Of a stretch of 64,000 nt of DNA, positions 7,684-15,612 are shown in pieces. Source of the stretch: Chitinophagaceae bacterium (GTDB lineage: Bacteria; Bacteroidota; Bacteroidia; Chitinophagales; Chitinophagaceae); contig JADKAZ010000001.1 in assembly GCA_016719015.1 (NCBI GenBank), positions 1,302,001-1,366,000 on the forward strand, given 5' to 3'. The notes under the pieces are model-generated. The model did no database searches. It had not been told where the DNA came from and worked only from the letters and a program-made list of their open reading frames with translations. Position 1 is the stretch's first letter; the number at the start of each line of letters is the position of its first letter. The position numbers were made by a program, and so were the translations under genes.

Positions 7684-8910
7684 ATGCAATTTGCCAACAT
7701 TATAGGTCAACAACCAGTAAAGCAACAGTTAGCCGAACTGGTACAACACAACCGCCTTAGCCATGCCTTATTGTTTTTGGGTAAAGAAGGAAGTGGAGCT
7801 TTATCATTAGCCATTGCATTTGCACAATATGTTGTTTGCGAAAAAGTAAACGGTCGTCAGTCGACCGTCAACAGTCAACAGCCCGGGCCGTCTTTATTTG
7901 GAGAAGCTGAACCCGAAATTCCAAAAACTACACCCGAAAAAATAAATGACTCCTGCGGTGTATGTCCCGCATGTTTAAAAGCACAACAGCTTGTTCACCC
8001 GGATATACATTTTTCTTATCCCACTGTAACGAAGAAAAGCCGTGAAAAACCTGTTGCTACAGATTTTATAACCGAGTGGAGGGAGTTCGTAAAATTAAGT
8101 CCCTATGGTAATTTATTTGAATGGATTGAGCAGATAAAGGAAAAAGAAAACAGCCAGGGAAAAATAACAGCGGAAGAATGTAATGACATCATCCGCAAAT
8201 TAAGTCTGAAAAGTTTTGAGAGTGAGTACAAGATTCTCATAATGTGGATGCCGGAGATGCTGGGAACGGAAGGCAATAAATTATTGAAGCTGATAGAAGA
8301 GCCTCCACCCAGTACTTTATTTATACTGGTAACAGAAAATGAAGCCCAGGTATTGCAAACCATTGTCAGCCGCTGCCAGTTGATAAAAATACCGGCGTTA
8401 GAAACAAAAGAAATTGAAGAAGCCCTCATCAACCGGAATAAAACCGAACCGGCTATTGCAAGACAGGTAGCCAGTGTAAGTGAAGGCAATTACCACGAAG
8501 CATTACAATTAGTACAACATGCCGAAGAAGACTGGCAGGCCTTATTGAGAGAATGGTTGAATGCTACTTTGAAAACCGGGCCGGTAGCTCAAACAAAATG
8601 GGTGGAAGAAATAAGCCGGCTGGGTAGGGAAAAACAGAAGCAGTTTCTCCGGTATTTCAATCATTTGCTGGAACAGGCCATCCACTACCGGATAATGGGT
8701 GAAAAGCTCAATATTGGCGAAAAAGAGAGGGATTTCGCCCAAAGATTGAATAAAATAGCCGGAATTGAGCAACAACAGGCCATTATTGAGGAACTTGACC
8801 GGGCCAGTTATTATATAGAACGCAATGCCCATGGCAAAATGCTCTTTCATGCCCTGACGATCAAGCTATATCATATTATACAGGATAAGATTGTATTTTT
8901 GGAAAACTGA
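7684..8910 (+). CDS. holB: DNA polymerase III subunit delta-prime-like clamp-loader protein
   Basis: This is the clamp-loader subunit of the replicase. The 408 residues have an AAA+ fold. FLGKEGSGALSLA (31-43) takes the P-loop position but is degenerate (GKEGSGA), as in delta-prime proteins, which do not hydrolyse ATP. A cysteine cluster (C91, C94, C97 with C52) is a probable zinc site. The SRC motif (IVSRCQLI) is kept, and a C-terminal collar domain follows. Residues 57-68 (NGRQSTVNSQQP) between the first zinc Cys and the rest are encoded by repeat-like DNA (7851-7882). Confidence 0.9.
   Translation: MQFANIIGQQPVKQQLAELVQHNRLSHALLFLGKEGSGALSLAIAFAQYVVCEKVNGRQSTVNSQQPGPSLFGEAEPEIPKTTPEKINDSCGVCPACLKAQQLVHPDIHFSYPTVTKKSREKPVATDFITEWREFVKLSPYGNLFEWIEQIKEKENSQGKITAEECNDIIRKLSLKSFESEYKILIMWMPEMLGTEGNKLLKLIEEPPPSTLFILVTENEAQVLQTIVSRCQLIKIPALETKEIEEALINRNKTEPAIARQVASVSEGNYHEALQLVQHAEEDWQALLREWLNATLKTGPVAQTKWVEEISRLGREKQKQFLRYFNHLLEQAIHYRIMGEKLNIGEKERDFAQRLNKIAGIEQQQAIIEELDRASYYIERNAHGKMLFHALTIKLYHIIQDKIVFLEN
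7851..7882. repeat. Repeat-like insert inside holB
   Basis: CGGTCGTCAGTCGACCGTCA followed by ACAGTCAACAG is built from the GTCAACAGTC/GTCGAC words typical of intergenic palindromes in this group, yet it is in frame inside holB in a low-complexity linker (Asn/Ser/Gln). It probably entered as a repeat insertion and is tolerated because the linker is flexible. Confidence 0.45.
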
Positions 8911-8964
8911 GGTAAGCCTCAAGAGGTCCTAAACAGGATAAGATTGTATTTTTGAAAGATTGAG
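8881..8964 (+). repeat. Tandem duplication of the holB 3' end
   Basis: CAGGATAAGATTGTATTTTT occurs at 8881-8900 (the last codons of holB) and again at 8934-8953, 53 bp downstream, with diverged copies of the following stop-codon region (GGAAAACTGAG / GAAAGATTGAG). The second copy is not translated as part of holB. Confidence 0.7.
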
Positions 8965-9226
8965 AACGGGCTTGAGGTTGAATGAGATGCTTTGGCAGGC
9001 TCAGCAGAGAGAAGAGATTAGCCCAAGGATTTGAATCAAATACTTGTGTTCACAACTACTTCTACATATAATACCGCTGTTGATACTGACTCAGCATGGC
9101 TGAGCAGCGAACAGAACCCTGAAGAGTGCGACGCAACATCAGCTCAATAGAATATCGGGTACTGAAGCTTGGTTCATTATCTTTCCTCAATTTTTAATTC
9201 TTAATTACTAATTTTTAATTAGCATA
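8911..9226. other. Intergenic region holB to ricT-like gene
   Basis: The gap holds the second copy of the holB tail, a hairpin around CTCAGCATGGCTGAG (9090-9104), a GAGTGCGACGCAAC word (9125-9138) of the kind seen in intergenic repeats, and a run of ATTTTTAATT words (9187-9222) before the next ATG. No ORF or RNA gene is recognised. Confidence 0.5.
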
Positions 9227-10621
9227 ATGAGTTGTACAAGTTGCAGTACCAGTAGTAACGGTAAACCGGGAGGATGTAAGAGCAATGGCGGGTGCAGTAC
9301 CGGCGGGTGCAACCGTATGAACACCCACGACTGGCTACGCAACCTGCCCATGAGTGATGTAGCCAGTGCCTGCAAAGTGATGGAAGTAAGCTTTAGCCAG
9401 GGAACCCGGAAAGATTTTTATCGTAACCCCAACTTACAACTGTATGAAAAAGGCGATCTGATTGCTGTGGAAGGCATCAGTGGTTTTGATGTGGGGGAAG
9501 TGTCGCTGACCGGCGAGATTGTGCGCCTGCAAATGAAGAAACGTAATGTAAAGGAAGATAATCCTGAAATGAAAAAGGTATTGCGGGTGGCAACCGACCG
9601 TGATATTGAAATCTGGAAACAAAATAAAGCAAGAGAACCTGAAGCAGTAATCCGCAGCCGTGCAATAGCCAGGCAATTGAAACTGGATATGAAAATAAGC
9701 CAGGTGGAAATGCAGGCCGACGGACGCAAAGCAACTTTTTTTTATATAGCAGATGGCAGAGTGGATTTCAGGGAGCTGATTAAAGTATATGCTTCTGAAT
9801 TTAAAGTGAAGGTCGAGATGCGCCAGATTGGTGCAAGACAGGAGGCTGGTAAAGTGGGCGGTATTGGCAGTTGTGGCCGTGAACTTTGTTGCAGCACCTG
9901 GTTAACCGATTTTAAATCTGTGAATACCGCTGCAGCCCGTTACCAGAATCTTTCTATCAACCAGACAAAGCTCAGCGGACAATGCGGCCGTTTGAAATGC
10001 TGTTTGAATTACGAACTCGATACTTACTTAGATGCATTGCAACACTTCCCTGATAATTGTGATGTGATACAGGTGGCAAAAGGCAATGCCTTCCTCATCA
10101 AAAAAGATATTTTCAAAAATTTGATGTGGTACACTCTGCCCGACAGTACCAAGCACTATCCTGTACCTATTGAAACGGTGAGAAAAATAAAAGCACAAAA
10201 CCAGCAGGGAATAATACCTGATGAACTGGGTGCAGTGGAAGTAACTTCTTCTAAACCGAAAGAAGAAGAACCGGAATTTGTAGAATTAGTAGGACAGATA
10301 AGTTTAAAGAGTCTTGATAAAGCCGCTGATAAGAAACGCCAGCAAAACCGCAATCAAAACCAGCAAAGAGGACAACGTCCACAGCAAGGTAATCAGCAAA
10401 GACAGCAGGGCGGACAACAAGGCGGTGGGCAACAGGGCGGTAACCAGCAACGACCACAACAAAGACAACAAGGTGGTGGGCAACAGGGCGGCGGTAATCA
10501 ACAGCGACCTAATAATCCGGGAAGACAAGGAGGTAATCCGAACAGGAATCAACAACGACCTAATAATCCTAATAGAAATCAGCAACGGCCGAGTAATCCT
10601 AATGAGGGGAAGGATAAGTAG
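9227..10621 (+). CDS. ricT: PSP1-domain protein, RicT/YaaT-like, with low-complexity tail
   Basis: The 464-residue protein has three parts. Residues 1-30 are a Cys-rich head (CTSCS, CKSNGGCSTGGCN). Residues about 50-330 are a PSP1 domain with the conserved Cys pairs GSCGRELCCSTW and GQCGRLKCCLNYE. Residues about 363-464 are a disordered tail of Gln, Gly, Asn, Arg and Pro with many RPQQ/QQGG/NQQRPNNP units. In B. subtilis RicT belongs to an iron-sulfur-binding complex that affects RNase Y. The Bacteroidota role is less clear. The tail suggests RNA binding or condensation, which is inference. Confidence 0.85.
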   Translation: MSCTSCSTSSNGKPGGCKSNGGCSTGGCNRMNTHDWLRNLPMSDVASACKVMEVSFSQGTRKDFYRNPNLQLYEKGDLIAVEGISGFDVGEVSLTGEIVRLQMKKRNVKEDNPEMKKVLRVATDRDIEIWKQNKAREPEAVIRSRAIARQLKLDMKISQVEMQADGRKATFFYIADGRVDFRELIKVYASEFKVKVEMRQIGARQEAGKVGGIGSCGRELCCSTWLTDFKSVNTAAARYQNLSINQTKLSGQCGRLKCCLNYELDTYLDALQHFPDNCDVIQVAKGNAFLIKKDIFKNLMWYTLPDSTKHYPVPIETVRKIKAQNQQGIIPDELGAVEVTSSKPKEEEPEFVELVGQISLKSLDKAADKKRQQNRNQNQQRGQRPQQGNQQRQQGGQQGGGQQGGNQQRPQQRQQGGGQQGGGNQQRPNNPGRQGGNPNRNQQRPNNPNRNQQRPSNPNEGKDK

Positions 10622-10672
10622 AAATTAGGCTGGAAGCTTCTGTGTTGTATTTTAGAAATATACCACAGTAAA

Positions 10673-13591
10673 TTATATTCCAATAGCCCTGTATATCGCA
10701 TCTTGTATTTTCCCCCTGATACCCATATTCGATAATTTTCCATTATCTCTTGTAGGATATACCCGGTTGGATAAAAAGATATACACTAAATCAGCTTTAG
10801 GATCCACCCACACACAGGTGCCGGTAAAGCCGGTGTGACCAAAAGTTTCAGCAGAAGCTAATGAAGAAGGATAAGGGTCTTTGCGGAGTGCATTATCTTT
10901 TTCCGGTTTATCAAAACCAAATCCACGCCGACTTACTTTACTGTGATAAGCAGTAAAGAATTTTATTGTCTCGGGCTTCAGGTACCTGACTCCATTTAGT
11001 TCGCCGCCATTCAGCAGCATCTGGTAAAGCAGCGACAAGTCGTATGCATTGGAAAACAATCCTGCATGGCCTGCTACGCCACCAAACATGGAAGCTCCTT
11101 CATCATGCACATCACCCCGTGTAGTTTGCTGGCGAAAATGTTTTTCTGTTTCTGTGGGCACCAGGCATTCCAATTGATAGCGGTTACGGGGTTTAAAACC
11201 GGTAGAATACATTCCTATTTTTTCATAAAAAGTTTTTTGCGCATACTGGTCCAATGTCATACCGGTGATCTCTTCTACTATCTTTCCAAGAAAAATAAAA
11301 TCGTTATCACTATAAACATATTTGTTCTTTGGCCCCAGCGGACTTTTTAATATCCGGTACATCATTGTATCCTGCCAGTCGTTGCGGAGATAAATATTTT
11401 CCGCCACCCTTACACCGTATCCCTTTTGTTGCTTGCTGGAATAAATGGCCGGGTTTGGATTACCGGTTCCCGCATCAATTGTTTCCTTATAAAACGCAAT
11501 GAAGGGAACAAGACCCGCCTGGTGCAACAGGATGTCATCGATCTTCAGGTCTTCCTTATTCGTACCCTTTACCCAGGGCAGATAATCTTTGAGCTTGTCA
11601 TCTAGTTTCAGCCTTCCTTCTTCATATAATTTCATTACTGAAACAGTGGTGGCAGAAATTTTTGTTACAGAAGCTAAATCAAAAATACTCTCCGGGCTCA
11701 TGGCCGGTGAAGAAGTATTGTACTCATAATTTCCAAAAGCTTTGTGATAAACAATATCGCCTTTATGTACCGCCAGTATCACACAACCCGGAAAGGCTTT
11801 TTTAGCAATACCATCCAACGCAATGGAGTCGATCACCTGCATTTTTACTTTCATTTCTTCTTTCGTCGGCTTCGGCTTTCCATACACAATACCTTCTCCA
11901 AACTTGAAGCGGCAAACAGACACCGGCAGCTTTCCCACTGATTTAATTCTTCCTTCCAATAAATCAGCAGCTGCCTGCTGAGTGATGTCATCATCCTGGT
12001 AACAGGCCACTAATGTCCAGGCATCGCAGAAATTTTTGGTAGCCAGTACATTGCCAAATGTGAGAGTGATAGTTTTTATAAAATTCAGCTCTTTATATAA
12101 ATTAAGTGCAACAGGACTTAAGCCAAAATTTTCAGCAGGTCGTAATGAATAATTGTGAACCCCAATAATAATTGCATCATACTTTCCATCTTTTTGTACC
12201 TCTTTTAAAATCTCGTCTGCTTTTTCTTTCCCGTCTTTATACGAGAGCAGGAATACATTTGCATCCAGGTCGTCTTTCATTCTTTTACCAAACGCATTTA
12301 ACTCCGTTGTTCCAATTCCCACATACGCAATTTTCTTTTGTTTAGCCGTTAATGGTATTTCTGCATAATCGTTGCGGGATGCTGTAAACCTTGCTTCTGT
12401 CAATAAGGTAAGACTGCCTTGTGCTACTTCGTAGCGGATAGCATCTGTTTTTGCATTCAGGTCTTCCAGGAGATTTTTCGTATCAACAAACTGAGTCTGA
12501 TTAAGACCGAGGTTATATTTCGACATCAACACTTTTCTCACTTTTGCGTTAATATCCTCCCAACTCAATCTTTTATCTGCTATTGCTTTTTTTACGGCTT
12601 CAATTGTTTCCGGTACGCTGGCGGGCAGACAAAGCATATCATTACCTGCAATCAATGCTTCCACAGCGATGGTGCCACCGGGAAAATATTTAGCGACCCC
12701 TTTCATTTCCAGTGCATCGGTAAAAGTCAATCCCTGGTAACCCATTTTATTTCTCAATAAATCGGTTACACTGTTTTTTGAAATGGAGGTGGCGACATTC
12801 TTCGTATTGTCAATAGAAGGAATAGACAAGTGAGCTATCATTACACTTCCCACACCGGCATCAAAAATGGCCCGGAACGGAACCAGTTCCATAGAATCAA
12901 GTTCCTTCGTTGTCTTGTTTATCACTGGCAAATCATAATGTGAATCCACATCCACATCACCATGACCGGGAAAATGTTTGGCACAAGCCATGATGCCTGC
13001 ATCCTGCATTCCTTTCATATAAGCCACGCCGTACTTTGACACTTTGTATTTGTCTTCGCCAAATGAACGATAACCGATAACCGGATTATTGGGATTATTA
13101 TTAATATCCACTACCGGCGCATAGTTTACATGCACACCGATACGTTTGCACTGGTCACCAACGGCCAACCCCATTCTGTAAATAAGATTCTCATCACTTA
13201 CAGAACCCAGCGTTAATTGATAAGGAAATTTCGTAACACTATCCAATCTCATACCCAGCCCCCATTCGCCATCTATAGTAACCATCAATGGTGTTTTGGC
13301 AATGTTCTGGTAAAGATTGGTAAGATTTGCCTGACGGACCGGGCCGCCCTGAAAAAAACAAAGAGCACCTACATTGTATTGCTTAATATCATTGGTCACT
13401 TTGGCCACATGGTCAGCACCGAGATTGGAATGTGCCCTTACCACCATCAACTGGGCAATCTTCTCTTCATTACTAAGGCTGTTTAAAACACTATCTGTCC
13501 ATTGTTCAGCTGTCAGCTTGCTTTTATATTGGGCAATTGAAGCAACTGGAAGAAAAAGAGAAAGGAATAAAATTGCTTTGAACACCTTCAT
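10673..13591 (-). CDS. GH3 beta-N-acetylhexosaminidase fused to a serine hydrolase (beta-lactamase/PBP fold)
   Basis: The 972-residue secreted protein has a signal peptide (1-20). Its GH3 domain carries KHFPGHG (205-211), the His/Asp dyad DSH (216-218) of the NagZ branch and a candidate nucleophile D292 in TFTDALEM. A GH3 C-terminal alpha/beta domain reaches about residue 565. From about 585 a class C/PBP-like serine hydrolase carries SVTK (S641, K644), a YSD motif in place of YxN, and HTG. The fusion suggests one protein that trims GlcNAc-MurNAc and cleaves or binds peptides during peptidoglycan recycling or predation. The ATG at 13591 is preferred over an earlier in-frame Met because it starts the signal peptide. 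Confidence 0.92.
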   Translation of the reverse strand: MKVFKAILFLSLFLPVASIAQYKSKLTAEQWTDSVLNSLSNEEKIAQLMVVRAHSNLGADHVAKVTNDIKQYNVGALCFFQGGPVRQANLTNLYQNIAKTPLMVTIDGEWGLGMRLDSVTKFPYQLTLGSVSDENLIYRMGLAVGDQCKRIGVHVNYAPVVDINNNPNNPVIGYRSFGEDKYKVSKYGVAYMKGMQDAGIMACAKHFPGHGDVDVDSHYDLPVINKTTKELDSMELVPFRAIFDAGVGSVMIAHLSIPSIDNTKNVATSISKNSVTDLLRNKMGYQGLTFTDALEMKGVAKYFPGGTIAVEALIAGNDMLCLPASVPETIEAVKKAIADKRLSWEDINAKVRKVLMSKYNLGLNQTQFVDTKNLLEDLNAKTDAIRYEVAQGSLTLLTEARFTASRNDYAEIPLTAKQKKIAYVGIGTTELNAFGKRMKDDLDANVFLLSYKDGKEKADEILKEVQKDGKYDAIIIGVHNYSLRPAENFGLSPVALNLYKELNFIKTITLTFGNVLATKNFCDAWTLVACYQDDDITQQAAADLLEGRIKSVGKLPVSVCRFKFGEGIVYGKPKPTKEEMKVKMQVIDSIALDGIAKKAFPGCVILAVHKGDIVYHKAFGNYEYNTSSPAMSPESIFDLASVTKISATTVSVMKLYEEGRLKLDDKLKDYLPWVKGTNKEDLKIDDILLHQAGLVPFIAFYKETIDAGTGNPNPAIYSSKQQKGYGVRVAENIYLRNDWQDTMMYRILKSPLGPKNKYVYSDNDFIFLGKIVEEITGMTLDQYAQKTFYEKIGMYSTGFKPRNRYQLECLVPTETEKHFRQQTTRGDVHDEGASMFGGVAGHAGLFSNAYDLSLLYQMLLNGGELNGVRYLKPETIKFFTAYHSKVSRRGFGFDKPEKDNALRKDPYPSSLASAETFGHTGFTGTCVWVDPKADLVYIFLSNRVYPTRDNGKLSNMGIRGKIQDAIYRAIGI

Positions 13592-13709
13592 AGTATGGCA
13601 AATTTTAATGTAAGAAAACAAGTCTTAAAATTAGTTCTTTTGATGCAAAGCATTACCCAACAGTTGCTTAAAGTTGAAATGGCTATTTTTGGCTGCTAAA
13701 AGAGATTTT

Positions 13710-15542
13710 GTGCCTGATAAGATTACATTATTACCTGATAATATTGCCAACCAGATAGCAGCCGGTGAAGTAATTCAACGGCCGGCCAGTGCCGTAAAAG
13801 AATTACTGGAAAATGCTGTGGATGCTGGTGCAACTGCTATCAAACTTATTATCGCTGATGCGGGTAAATCACTGATACAGGTTATTGATAACGGCAGCGG
13901 CATGAGTGAAACTGATGCAAGGATGAGCTTTGAACGCCACGCCACTTCCAAAATAAAAAATATTGAAGATCTCTTTCATATCCGCACCATGGGTTTCCGC
14001 GGCGAGGCATTAGCGTCAATTGCCGCTGTGGCGCAGGTGGAATTAAAAAGCAAACGGGAAGAAGATGAAACCGGTATTTATATTGAAGTAGAAAATAGTG
14101 CTGTAAAAAAACAGGAACCTATTGCTGCCCCTGTTGGTACCAGCATTGCCATGAAGAATTTATTCTTCAATGTGCCGGCGCGGAGAAATTTTTTAAAGAG
14201 CAATGCAGCAGAGATGCGGCATATAGTAGATGAATTCACCAGGGTGGCGATGTCATTTCCCGAAATTCTATTTACGCTGAATGCCAATAACCAACAATTA
14301 TTTCATTTAGAAGCCGGTAGTTTAAAGCAGCGTATCGTTCAGCTGCTTGGGAATAATTACAATGCCAAATTGGTTGCGGTAAAAGAAGATACCGATTACA
14401 TGAACATCTATGGTTTTGTGGGCAAACCAGAAACCGCCAAGAAAACCAGGGGTGACCAATACTTTTTTGTCAACAACCGTTTTATCAAAAGCCCCTACCT
14501 GAACCATGCGGTGATGAGTGCATACCAGGAAATGATTCCAAAGGACAGTTTCCCGATGTATGTATTATTCATAGACCTTGACCCGGCCGTAGTGGATGTA
14601 AACGTTCACCCTACCAAACAGGAAATAAAATTTGAAGATGAGAAGATCATTTATGCGTTTGTACAGGCAGCGGTAAAACATGCACTGGCACAGTTCAGCG
14701 TAACACCAACACTGGATTTTGACCTCGATGCTTCTATCCAACAACTATCATCCATACAGCAACCATTTACAGAAGAAAGAAAATCTGCTGCTGCTTCCGG
14801 TTCTATCTATAAAGGGTTTACACAAAAACACCAGGCGCATTTTATTGAGAAAACTGACAGGAGTGAGCTGAAACATTGGAAAGACTTCTATGAGAGTCCG
14901 GAGACTGGAGTCAGGAGTCAGGAGTCAATACAACAACCGGAGACACACCCCACACCTCACACCTTACACCTCACACCTGATTCCGAATTAACCCAACTAA
15001 TAAACACTTACATCACTCTTCCATCCTCCAATGGTTTTCTTCTTATTCATCAGCAAGCAGCACATGAAAGAGTGATATATGAACAATTAAAAGCGGCCAG
15101 CAAAGACAAACCTGTAGCTACACAACGCAGTATGTTCCCGGTTACATTAGAAATGGCACCGGCCGATGCTGCGATACTGGAAGAAATAATGACTGACCTG
15201 CAACAACTGGGTTTTACCATTGAGCCGTTTGGTAAAAATACATTTGTTATACAAGGTACACCGGCCGATGTGGAGCAGGGTAATGAAAAACATATCATTG
15301 ATATTTTATTGGAACAATACAAACACTTCAGTAACGAAGTGAAATTCTCTAAGAGAGAAAAACTGGTTCGTTCATTAGCAAGACAACAAGCAATTAAAAC
15401 AGGCACAAGGCTTACGGAAAGAGAAATGCGGAAACTTGTAAATGATCTGTTTGCCTGCGAACAATCGAATGTGTCGCCGGATGGTAATCCTACTTACCTC
15501 GAATTCAAACAGGAACAACTCGAAAAAATGTTTGGAAAATAA
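13710..15542 (+). CDS. mutL: DNA mismatch repair protein MutL
   Basis: MutL couples MutS mismatch recognition to strand incision and excision. The GHKL ATPase has ELLENAVDAGAT, DNGSGM and GFRGEALASI, and there is a C-terminal dimerisation domain. The GTG at 13710 gives the family N-terminus (V/MPDKITLLPDNIANQIAAG). The in-frame TTG at 13674 would add 12 unconserved residues. The C-terminal endonuclease signatures are altered: DQHAxxE is HQQAAHE (447-453) and the CPHGRP position reads SPDGNP (589-594). The interdomain linker, residues about 395-424, is encoded by repeat-like DNA. Confidence 0.95.
   Translation: MPDKITLLPDNIANQIAAGEVIQRPASAVKELLENAVDAGATAIKLIIADAGKSLIQVIDNGSGMSETDARMSFERHATSKIKNIEDLFHIRTMGFRGEALASIAAVAQVELKSKREEDETGIYIEVENSAVKKQEPIAAPVGTSIAMKNLFFNVPARRNFLKSNAAEMRHIVDEFTRVAMSFPEILFTLNANNQQLFHLEAGSLKQRIVQLLGNNYNAKLVAVKEDTDYMNIYGFVGKPETAKKTRGDQYFFVNNRFIKSPYLNHAVMSAYQEMIPKDSFPMYVLFIDLDPAVVDVNVHPTKQEIKFEDEKIIYAFVQAAVKHALAQFSVTPTLDFDLDASIQQLSSIQQPFTEERKSAAASGSIYKGFTQKHQAHFIEKTDRSELKHWKDFYESPETGVRSQESIQQPETHPTPHTLHLTPDSELTQLINTYITLPSSNGFLLIHQQAAHERVIYEQLKAASKDKPVATQRSMFPVTLEMAPADAAILEEIMTDLQQLGFTIEPFGKNTFVIQGTPADVEQGNEKHIIDILLEQYKHFSNEVKFSKREKLVRSLARQQAIKTGTRLTEREMRKLVNDLFACEQSNVSPDGNPTYLEFKQEQLEKMFGK
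14892..14982. repeat. Repeat-like DNA inside the mutL linker
   Basis: GTCAGGAGTCAGGAGTCA (14909-14926) is a tandem TCAGGAG word, followed by CACACCTCACACC and TTACACCTCACACCTGA (14950-14980). These words are typical of intergenic spacer repeats in this group, not of mutL. The insert keeps frame and encodes RSQESIQQPETHPTPHTLHL in the flexible linker between the ATPase and C-terminal domains. Confidence 0.55.
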
Positions 15543-15546
15543 GTTT

Positions 15547-15608
15547 CTCGCAAAGACGCAAAGGCGCAATAATACATTTTCTTCCTGGCGACATTGCGTC
15601 TTTGCGAG
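15547..15608. repeat. Perfect 15-bp inverted repeat between mutL and dacB
   Basis: CTCGCAAAGACGCAA (15547-15561) and TTGCGTCTTTGCGAG (15594-15608) are exact inverted copies 32 bp apart, between convergent genes. CTTTGCG/GACGC words of this kind are common dispersed intergenic palindromes. It may act as a bidirectional transcript-end structure. Confidence 0.7.
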
Positions 15609-15612
15609 CCAA

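Noticed and set aside
10340..10615. CRISPR-like repeat array
   Set aside because: The repeats are imperfect codon repeats (QQGG/NQQRPNNP) in a real protein; no constant repeat or unique spacers.
10314..10628. Alternative frames over the PSP1 tail
   Set aside because: They are shadows of the repetitive Q/G-rich coding sequence.
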